From an uncultured Oscillospiraceae bacterium (GTDB taxonomy: Bacteria; Bacillota; Clostridia; Oscillospirales; Oscillospiraceae): a DNA stretch of 13,010 bases. A program made the position numbers and the translations under genes. Under the pieces are notes generated by a model. It saw nothing but the letters and a program-made list of their open reading frames with translations, was not told the DNA's origin and did no database searches. The stretch is from the NCBI GenBank assembly GCA_947630345.1, contig CANRHF010000038.1, forward strand, positions 1 to 13,010. Direction: 5' to 3'. Shown in pieces: positions 7,738 through 13,010 of this stretch (the first letter of the stretch is position 1; the number at the start of each line of letters is the position of its first letter).

Positions 7738-8205
7738 ATGAAGATTAGAATGTTGCAAGAAAAGGACGCGGAGGAGGTTTCCGCGTTGATTGCGACAACA
7801 CTCTGGACTACGAATATCAAGGACTATTCATCGGAATACATCGAAAACGAGATCAAAGTTTTGCGGCCTCAAAGTATTTTGAAGAGAGCGAGCTGGACGC
7901 ATTTCTACGTTTTCTGCGAGGACGAAAAAATAGTTGGATGCGGTGCAATCGGTCCTTTCTGGGGGAAGACCGATGAGAGCAGTCTGTTTACTATTTTTGT
8001 CCTGCCTGAATATCAGGGGCAGGGAATCGGCAGGAAAATCATTCAAACTCTCGAAGAAGATGAATACTTTTTAAGAGCAAAGCGGATAGAAATTCCCGCC
8101 TCGATCACAGCTGTGCCATTCTATCGCAAAATGGGCTATGATTATAAAAACGGGATCACCACGCCGGACGCCGAAGGGTTGCTGCGGCTGGAGAAGTTTC
8201 GGTAA
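7738..8205 (+). CDS. GNAT-family N-acetyltransferase
   Basis: This is a 155-residue single-domain acetyltransferase of the GNAT fold, expected to move an acetyl group from acetyl-CoA to an amine on a small molecule or protein. Motif A, the acetyl-CoA pyrophosphate loop, is clear at VLPEYQGQGIGRK (88-100), preceded by the beta strand SSLFTIF. The C-terminal PASITAVPFYRKMGY (120-134) is the usual GNAT end, with the conserved YRK-GY segment. GGGGGAA lies a few bases before the ATG. It is the first gene of a block with lower GC than its neighbours, and its TAA overlaps the first copy of a 23-bp repeat. Substrate is unknown; many such small acquired GNATs detoxify compounds, but nothing here specifies one. 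Confidence 0.9.
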   Translation: MKIRMLQEKDAEEVSALIATTLWTTNIKDYSSEYIENEIKVLRPQSILKRASWTHFYVFCEDEKIVGCGAIGPFWGKTDESSLFTIFVLPEYQGQGIGRKIIQTLEEDEYFLRAKRIEIPASITAVPFYRKMGYDYKNGITTPDAEGLLRLEKFR

Positions 8206-8226
8206 ATTCCCGTTTTTCGGAAAGTG
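8204..8226 (+). repeat. Intergenic cassette repeat, copy 1
   Basis: AAATTCCCG, TTTTT, CGGAAAGTG: 20 of 23 bases match copy 3. Its first bases overlap the acetyltransferase stop codon. An outer pairing also exists here between AAATTCCCG (8204-8212) and CGGGATTT (8243-8250). Confidence 0.7.
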
Positions 8227-8260
8227 CAGCAACGTAAAAAACCGGGATTTAGAGAATTAT

Positions 8261-9034
8261 ATGACCAATATTATATTTATAGAAGGTGTCTCCGGCGTGG
8301 GAAAAACCACATTGGTAAAAGCCCTGCAAGATCGGCTGCAATCGTATGGCTATACGGTAAGGAGCTATATTGAGTTTGACTTTACGAATCCAATAGATTT
8401 TTATTGTACGGCTTATATCCCCAACGAACGCTATCAAAAACTATGCCACAAACACCCTGAAGAGATCGCTCAAATCAAGAAGTATTCGGTTTCTGCTGGA
8501 GCGGCAACCCTTGTGAGATATTTTGACGAGGACACGCCATTGTTTTCGGAAAAACTTCTCGGCGAACTCCGCGAATTGGAGTTTTGCTATAACCCTCCGC
8601 GCCCTGTTCCTTTAGCCGATTACTCAAAAGCGTATCAGGCAGTATGGGAAAACTTTGGCAAGTCGGTTGACAACTCTGTGGACTACTATATTTTTGACGG
8701 CTCGCTTTTACATCACCCTCTGAACGATATGATCAGAAACTACGCCGCCTCGAAGGAGCAGACTGCCGCGCACGTTAAAATGTTGTTAAATTGTTTAAAA
8801 AATATCCACACAAGCGTTTTTTATCTTTTCACGGAGGATCTTGCCGGTCAGTTGCGCCTTGCGCATCAAAGCCGCCGGCAGACACCGCCTGATGCTACGG
8901 CTGTTTCGTTTTGGGAAAAGCGCCGCGAATACGATGATTATGTTCTGAATCATTCTGTTTCAGCTTATCAAATGATGAATGTGACCCAATACGGGTACAA
9001 AACTGTGTTAGATAAGATTGTCACAACAATATAA
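8261..9034 (+). CDS. P-loop NTPase, nucleotide/small-molecule kinase-like
   Basis: The 257-residue protein begins MTNIIFIEGVSGVGKTTL, a Walker A loop (G9 to T16) directly after the first beta strand, as in thymidylate or deoxynucleoside kinases and in chloramphenicol-phosphotransferase-like enzymes. YYIFDGSLLHHPLND near the middle is consistent with a Walker B-like DG segment. RLAHQSRRQ, with clustered arginines, could be a lid. I cannot assign the substrate. The ATG at 8261 is chosen because it places the P-loop near the N terminus as the family requires; an in-frame extension upstream would overlap the acetyltransferase gene and repeat copy 1. Its ribosome binding site is weak (AGAGA). The gene is AT-rich relative to the flanking chromosome and is followed by repeat copy 2. 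Confidence 0.82.
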   Translation: MTNIIFIEGVSGVGKTTLVKALQDRLQSYGYTVRSYIEFDFTNPIDFYCTAYIPNERYQKLCHKHPEEIAQIKKYSVSAGAATLVRYFDEDTPLFSEKLLGELRELEFCYNPPRPVPLADYSKAYQAVWENFGKSVDNSVDYYIFDGSLLHHPLNDMIRNYAASKEQTAAHVKMLLNCLKNIHTSVFYLFTEDLAGQLRLAHQSRRQTPPDATAVSFWEKRREYDDYVLNHSVSAYQMMNVTQYGYKTVLDKIVTTI

Positions 9035-9057
9035 GAATAAAACTGGACTTTTACAAG

Positions 9058-9080
9058 ATATTCCCGCTTGACGGGAAGTG
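9058..9080 (+). repeat. Intergenic cassette repeat, copy 2
   Basis: ATATTCCCG, CTTGA, CGGGAAGTG. This copy is a perfect 6-bp palindrome (TTCCCG/CGGGAA) around a 5-base loop. It lies 23 bp after the P-loop gene. Confidence 0.75.
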
Positions 9081-9115
9081 AATCAGTAAAAATAGAATTT
9101 ATGGAGGGTATGATC

Positions 9116-9766
9116 TTGAAAAGAGCGTATAGCGCGTTGCCGGGATCCATGAGCGGGATGGAAATGTATGGATTCCATTGGATGGAATTTGTGGTACAGA
9201 TCCCGTCGCCGCTGCTGATCATCACGTCCTACAAAAGCAACGGTCTGACAAACGCCTGTATGCAGTCCTGGACCACCTTCACAGGCGGTAAAAGCGGTTT
9301 TTATGCCATCGTTTCCGCCGTCAGTAAATACGGCCATTTGTATCAAACGCTTCACGAAACGAAGGAGGCCGTTATCAACTTCATGTCCGCCGATCTTTAC
9401 GACCAGTGCATGACGACGATCCGGCATAATCGGTTTGAGGACGACGAGATTGCCCTGGCCAGCCTGACCGCCGTCAAAGCCGATATGGTCCATGCGCCCA
9501 TGATCGAAGAATGTTTTATCAATCTGGAGTGCAGGTTCAAGTGGGAAAAGGAAATCGCCGAGGGGGATGATTATGTGCTGATATGCCTGGAGGTCGTGAA
9601 AGCGCATATCGACGAGCGCCATCTTGACGAAAACGATTTGGGGCGGACTGGCAAAACCGGGATCTTATATAACATTCATCATCCCATAGACCCCGAACAC
9701 TTCAACGGTGCGGCCCATGACTATTTGGGTGTTATCGAGAAAATACGGGATTACGTCGAGTATTAA
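9116..9766 (+). CDS. Flavin-reductase-like FMN-binding protein
   Basis: The 216-residue protein fits the FMN-binding split-barrel (flavin reductase-like/flavoredoxin) family. Early PSPLLIITSYKSNGLTNACMQSWTT (31-54) matches the strand and turn that bind flavin phosphate. SKYGHLYQTLHETKEAVINF (70-89) is the typical 'Y..i.e..efvvN' segment. ECFINLECRFKWEKEIAEGDDYVLICLEVVKAHID (132-166) is the usual second half. Members bind FMN and pass electrons from NAD(P)H or protein partners. I choose the TTG at 9116 because GGAGGG (9103-9108) lies 7 bases before it; the in-frame ATG at 9110 is only one base from that site, and ATG 9101 has none. It sits between repeat copies 2 and 3. Partner and substrate are unknown. 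Confidence 0.78.
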   Translation: MKRAYSALPGSMSGMEMYGFHWMEFVVQIPSPLLIITSYKSNGLTNACMQSWTTFTGGKSGFYAIVSAVSKYGHLYQTLHETKEAVINFMSADLYDQCMTTIRHNRFEDDEIALASLTAVKADMVHAPMIEECFINLECRFKWEKEIAEGDDYVLICLEVVKAHIDERHLDENDLGRTGKTGILYNIHHPIDPEHFNGAAHDYLGVIEKIRDYVEY

Positions 9767-9796
9767 AGCGGCTGTCACTTTATGTAAACCAGCTAT

Positions 9797-9819
9797 AAAT
9801 TCCCGTTTGACCGAAAGTG
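9797..9819 (+). repeat. Intergenic cassette repeat, copy 3
   Basis: AAATTCCCG, TTTGA, CCGAAAGTG. It lies 30 bp after the flavin-reductase-like gene and just before the efflux-pump remnant. Its inner palindrome is degraded, but the overall match to the other copies is clear. Confidence 0.72.
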
Positions 9820-9834
9820 GAAAAGAAGTGTGCC

Positions 9835-10002
9835 ATGGGCGCCTGGCTATTTGGCGTCCCTCTGGGCCTTCTCTCAGCCTTCGTGTTCCACTGGCCCATC
9901 CCCCTGGTCTATTTTACCTTGTCTCTGGAAGAGTGCCTCCGCTTCGCCGTCTCCCTCGTCGTTTTCAAGCGGCGGGGATGGATCAGGCAGTTGAAAGCGT
10001 GA
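9835..10002 (+). pseudogene. C-terminal remnant of a MATE-family efflux pump
   Basis: About 55 codons encode GAWLFGVPLGLLSAFVFHWP, one membrane helix, then a segment with PLVYFTLSLEE and finally RRGWIRQLK. This is the characteristic end of MATE (multidrug and toxic compound extrusion) transporters: a final helix, an 'LEE' turn and a basic 'W+..L' tail. A full pump needs about 450 residues and twelve helices, so this is a dead fragment missing roughly the first 400 residues. The break lies at or just right of repeat copy 3. Its GC-rich codon use is closer to the host chromosome than to the flanking cassette genes. It has no convincing ribosome binding site. Confidence 0.65.
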
Positions 10003-10050
10003 TGGCGGAAGACAGCTTGCATGGAAGATATAATACAAGGAGGTATACAA

Positions 10051-10527
10051 ATGGACATCACTTATATTTCCGGAAGCGAAAAGTTTAATTATAGAGTTTG
10101 CGCGATCATACTCTCGAACAATAAAATTCTGGCAATGCACGACGAGCGTTCTCCATACTTTTATTTGCCTGGGGGCAGGGTTCAGATGGGAGAAACCGCT
10201 GAGCACGCGGTTGTCAGAGAAGTGGAAGAAGAACTGAATATCACGCCCCAAATTATTCGTCCTTTATGGCTGAGTCAGAGCTTTTTCACCGAAGATGTTG
10301 ACCAGCTTCATTATCATGAGATCTGCGTATATTTCCTGATGGACATTGTCGGAACAGGGCTATTGGACAGAGGGGAACGTTTTACGCTCCATGAAGGCCG
10401 CCATACACATGACTTTGAATGGCTTGCGTTTGATCGGCTGCGGGATGAATACTTCTATCCGATATTCCTGAAAACGGACATTTTTGATCTTCCTGAACAC
10501 TTTACCATTCGGACCGAGCATGAGTGA
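10051..10527 (+). CDS. NUDIX hydrolase
   Basis: This 158-residue NUDIX protein is expected to hydrolyse a nucleoside diphosphate linked to another group, needing Mg2+. The NUDIX box runs from G42 to I64: G-x5-E48-x7-R56-E57-V-E-E60-E61-L-N-I. All metal-binding acidic residues are present. Only the penultimate glycine is replaced by Asn63, a position that varies in active enzymes. YFYLPGG just before the box is typical. The start at 10051 has a near-perfect AAGGAGG upstream; starting at 10021 would place the ribosome site inside the gene. Substrate (for example ADP-ribose or an oxidised nucleotide) cannot be told. It follows the efflux-pump remnant and is trailed by repeat copy 4 after 5 bp. 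Confidence 0.92.
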   Translation: MDITYISGSEKFNYRVCAIILSNNKILAMHDERSPYFYLPGGRVQMGETAEHAVVREVEEELNITPQIIRPLWLSQSFFTEDVDQLHYHEICVYFLMDIVGTGLLDRGERFTLHEGRHTHDFEWLAFDRLRDEYFYPIFLKTDIFDLPEHFTIRTEHE

Positions 10528-10532
10528 TTGGT

Positions 10533-10555
10533 CAAATTCTCGCTTGACGGGAAGG
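10533..10555 (+). repeat. Intergenic cassette repeat, copy 4
   Basis: One flanking base, then AAATTCTCG, CTTGA, CGGGAAGG. TTCTCG pairs with CGGGAA through one T-G wobble around the same CTTGA loop as copy 2. This copy marks the right edge of the AT-rich block; host-like sequence resumes shortly after. Confidence 0.72.
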
Positions 10556-10585
10556 AAATGGGAACGAAAAATCGAAGTTTATCTA

Positions 10586-10614
10586 TCGACTATTGCCCCC
10601 TTCCGTGTTATAAT
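10586..10614 (+). promoter_or_regulatory. Extended -10 promoter of the EF-G-like gene
   Basis: -35 TCGACT (10586-10591, 4 of 6), 17-bp spacer, extended -10 TGT-TATAAT (TATAAT at 10609-10614). Transcription should start near 10621, about 30 bp before the start codon. It is the last promoter before the GTPase gene and gives it independent expression from the cassette block. Confidence 0.75.
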
Positions 10615-10640
10615 ATCTGAAAATTACGCACGGAAGGGGG
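10596..10640. promoter_or_regulatory. 12-bp inverted repeat around the -10 box
   Basis: CCCCCTTCCGTG (10596-10607) and CACGGAAGGGGG (10629-10640) are perfect inverted copies, 21 bp apart. The left arm lies between -35 and -10, upstream of the expected transcript start. The right arm contains the ribosome binding site AAGGGGG, 9 bases before the ATG. It could be an operator. Alternatively, in transcripts reading through from the left it could fold into a stem hiding the ribosome binding site. Confidence 0.7.
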
Positions 10641-10649
10641 TGCTCTTGG

Positions 10650-13010
10650 ATGGCGGAAGAACAGAAAAAGATCCCTTGTGGTATTGGTCTGCTGGCCCAT
10701 GTGGACGCGGGAAAAACCACCCTGTCCGAGGCCATGCTCTTTTCCTCCGGGGCCCGGCGGTCCCTGGGGCGGGTGGACCGGCGGGACACCCTGCTGGACA
10801 GCGACGCCCAGGAGCGGGAGCGGGGCATCACCATCTACTCCAAGCAGGCCCGGTTCTCCACCGAGAGTCTGGACGTGACCCTGGTGGACACCCCGGGCCA
10901 TGTGGATTTTTCCTCCGAGGCCGAGCGGGTCATGCCGGTGCTGGACTGCGCCGTGCTGGTGATCAGCGGCACGGAGGGGGTCCAGGCCCACACCGTCACC
11001 CTCTGGAATTTACTGAAACGCTACCGGGTGCCGGTATTTTTGTTTGTCAACAAGATGGATCTGGCCCAGGAGCGCCGGGAAGCGCTGATGGAGGCGCTGC
11101 AAACCCATCTGGATCCGGGCTGCGTGGATTTTGGGCAGCCCATGGACTCCCTTGCGGAGGCGGCGGCATTGTGCGACGAGGCCCTGCTGGAAACCTATCT
11201 GCAAACCGGCCAGGTCACCCAGGGCAATCTCCGGGGTCTGATCGCTGGGCGGCGGATCTTCCCCTGCCGCTTCGGCTCCGCCCTTAAATTGGAGGGCGTC
11301 GCGGAGCTTCTGGCGGATTTGGAAGCCTACGCCCCCCGGCCCTCCCGGGCGGCGGCTCTGGGCGCCCAGGTCTATAAAATCACCTACGACCCCCAGGGGG
11401 TGCGGCTGACCTGGCTGAAGCTCACCGGGGGAACTCTCCGGGTGCGGGACCCCCTGACCTACCGGAACCGCCAAGGGGACCCCCTGACGGAGAAGATCAC
11501 CCAGCTGCGGCTCTACTCCGGGGACAAATTTACCGCCCCGGAGGCGGTGGAGGCGGGGACCCTCTGCGCCGTCGCGGGTCTCACCGCCACCTGGGCAGGC
11601 CAGGGCCTGGGGGCCGCCCCCGACGCCCTGCCGCCGGTGACGGAGCCGGTGATGACCTACCGCCTCCAAACCGGCGTCGATCCCGCCCTGGCGCTGCCCA
11701 AGCTGAAAACCCTGGAGGAGGAGGACCCCCAGCTGCGTGTTCTTTTCGATCAGGCCACCCGGCAGATCCGGGTGCAGGTCATGGGACGGGTGCAGCGGGA
11801 GGTGCTTCTCCGCGCCCTGAAGGAGCGGTTCGGCCTGGACGCCAGCCTGGACAACGGCCGGGTCTACTATAAGGAGACCATCGCCGCCCCGGTGGAGGGG
11901 GTTGGCCACTATGAGCCTCTGCGCCACTATGCCGAGGTCCATCTGCTGCTGGAGCCCCTGCCCCGGGGGACGGGGCTTGTGTTTGACACCGCCTGCTCCA
12001 CCGACGTGCTGGACGTCAATTATCAGCGGCTGATCCTGACCCACCTGCGGGAGAAGACCCACTTGGGCGTCCTCACCGGGGGGCCCATCACCGATATGAG
12101 GCTGACCCTTTTGATCGGCAAGGCCCACCTCAAGCACACCGAGGGAGGCGATTTCCGCCAGGCCACCTACCGGGCGGTGCGCCAGGGGCTGATGAAGGCG
12201 GAGTCGGTGTTGTTGGAGCCCTGGTACGATTTCGTTCTCACCCTGCCGGCCCCCCAGCTGGGCCGCGCCATCACCGACCTTCGGGCCATGGGCGGGACCA
12301 TCGAACCCCCCGAGACCATCGGCCAGGAGGCCCTGCTCCGGGGCCGGGTCCCCGCCGGAGAGGTGGGAGACTACCCCCGACCGGCTGGCGGCCTACACCC
12401 AGGGTCGGGGCCGGCTCCAGCTCACCCCCGGCGGCTACGATCTGTGCCACAACGCCCAGGCAGTGATCGAAGCGGCGGCCTACGATCCCCAGGCGGATTT
12501 GGACAATTCTCCGGACTCTATTTTCTGCGCCCACGGGGCGGGCTTCGTGGTAAAATGGGACCAGGTGCCCGAATACATGCACCTGGACAGCGGCTATGGC
12601 AAAAGCCGAGGCCCCGGCATTCTCACCCGGAACCTGGCCGCCGACGACAAGGCGCTGGAGGCCATCATGGAGCGGGAATTTGGCCCCATCAAACGCCCGG
12701 CCTACCGGGCGCCCGACACCCGCCCCGCCACCGAGGAGGTGGTGATCCGCGCGCCAAGGGACCGGTGCCTGATCGTGGACGGGTACAACGTCCTGTTTCA
12801 GTGGGAGAGCCTGCGGGAAACCGCCCAGGAGGATCTGGAAACCGCCCGGCGGCGGCTGATGGACGCGCTGAGCAGCTACGCCGGTTTCCGAAAGCTGCGG
12901 CTGGTCCTGGTTTTTGACGGCTACAAGGTCAAGGGCAATCCCGGGGAAAAGGAGCGGTATCACAACATCCAGGTGGTCTACACCAAGGAAAACGAGACGG
13001 CGGACGCCTA
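10650..13010 (+). CDS. TetM/EF-G-like translational GTPase with C-terminal YacP domain (frame-disrupted, partial)
   Basis: The first 575 residues are an EF-G-type GTPase of the ribosomal-protection (TetM/TetO-like) branch. G1 is AHVDAGKT (16-23), G2 RGIT (58-61), G3 DTPGH (80-84), G4 NKMD (134-137), and a G5-like SAL lies in CRFGSALKLEG. Domains II to V follow, including YKETI and TDVLDVNYQRLILTHLREKTHLGVLTGGPITDM. Proteins of this branch bind the ribosomal A site; whether this one protects from tetracycline cannot be told. After Tyr575 the frame is broken at a C5 run (12374-12378). Ignoring one C restores family-like sequence (YPDRLAAYTQGRGRL, then FCAHGAGF) leading into a NYN nuclease domain. 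The original frame stays open to 12917 only as GC-rich noise. SD AAGGGGG precedes the ATG. The gene runs off the window. It could be a mutation, an assembly error or, less likely, programmed +1 shifting. Confidence 0.88.
12379..13010 (+). CDS. Downstream-frame part: end of EF-G-like region and YacP/Rae1-type NYN ribonuclease domain (partial)
   Basis: This open frame has no start of its own and no stop before the window end. Its first ~90 codons complete the GTPase C terminus: DRLAAYTQGRGRLQL, then GGYDLCHN, NSPDSIFCAHGAGF and VPEYMHLDSGYG. A charged linker follows (EREFGPIKRPAYRAP...PATEEVV). From 12760 it reads DRCLIVDGYNVLFQW, then ARRRLMDALSSYAG, LRLVLVFDGYKVKG and VVYTKENETADA. These are the successive strands of a YacP (Rae1) NYN domain, with candidate catalytic aspartates at 12778-12780, 12916-12918 and 13003-13005. 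Rae1 of Bacillus cleaves mRNA in the ribosomal A site. The fold ends just beyond the window. I infer it is meant to be read as one chain with the upstream GTPase, as no ribosome site or start separates them. Confidence 0.8.

Noticed and set aside
9068..9098. TTGACG and TAGAAT as a promoter for the flavin-reductase-like gene
   Set aside because: The spacer is 19 bp, and the equivalent TTGAC in the other repeat copies has no -10 partner, so the TTGAC core is more likely part of the repeat.
10029..10034. TATAAT upstream of the NUDIX gene as a promoter
   Set aside because: No acceptable -35 lies 16-18 bp upstream, and the implied transcript start would fall within the ribosome binding site.
8204..10555. 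Classical integron attC sites
   Set aside because: The repeats lack the conserved RYYYAAC and GTTRRRY boxes and are much shorter than attC; only the array layout is similar.
11010..12137. 375-codon minus-strand open frame
   Set aside because: Antisense shadow of the EF-G-like gene, compositionally biased with no family features.
10650..12377. Calling the GTPase a tetracycline resistance gene (tetM/O/W)
   Set aside because: It shares the family fold, but identity to true resistance proteins appears modest by memory and it carries an extra nuclease domain; resistance cannot be supported from sequence alone.
12378..12917. Original-frame continuation of the GTPase open frame after the C5 run
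   Set aside because: Its translation turns into Pro/Gly/Arg-rich noise without family resemblance, whereas the +1 frame holds clear GTPase C-terminal and NYN sequence.

Overview
The window looks like a chromosomal segment of a high-GC gut Clostridium relative (Oscillospiraceae, Flavonifractor/Oscillibacter-like). This is inferred from GC-rich codon use, AGGAGG-type ribosome binding sites, a single-chain Bacillus-type glycyl-tRNA synthetase, a class II CCA-adding enzyme and a TetM-like translational GTPase. No rRNA, tRNA or CRISPR array was found.

Layout. (a) 1-512 holds a non-coding element. Its two ~100-bp ends are inverted copies of each other, each folding into two hairpins whose sequence differences are compensatory. 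(b) Two minus-strand genes follow: plsC (phospholipid acyltransferase) upstream of glyS, which ends in a hairpin terminator at 563-584. (c) A divergent promoter region (2925-3081) with two consensus TATAAT boxes separates plsC from a plus-strand operon. That operon is a fatty acyl-CoA/AMP ligase, a DUF1624-type membrane acyltransferase, an unrecognised membrane protein, and the CCA-adding enzyme. Two of its junctions are 4-bp stop/start overlaps, and it ends at a clear terminator (7604-7631). The acyltransferase and ligase suggest lipid acyl-chain handling; glyS and cca supply translation.

(d) 7640-10560 is compositionally different (more AT-rich, different codon use) and reads as an acquired block. 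It contains a GNAT acetyltransferase, a P-loop kinase-like protein, a flavin-reductase-like protein, a C-terminal remnant of a MATE efflux pump and a NUDIX hydrolase. All point the same way. Each of the four intact genes is followed within 0-30 bp by a 23-bp partly palindromic repeat in the same orientation, giving a 'gene + repeat' cassette-like array with no recombinase in view.

(e) From 10560 the host-like GC-rich sequence resumes. A good promoter lies inside a 12-bp perfect inverted repeat. It drives a TetM/EF-G-like GTPase that, after a one-base frame disruption at a C5 run (12374-12378), continues into a YacP/Rae1-type NYN ribonuclease domain. A GTPase that enters the ribosomal A site joined to an A-site mRNA endonuclease is the most biologically suggestive item here. 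The gene runs off the right edge.
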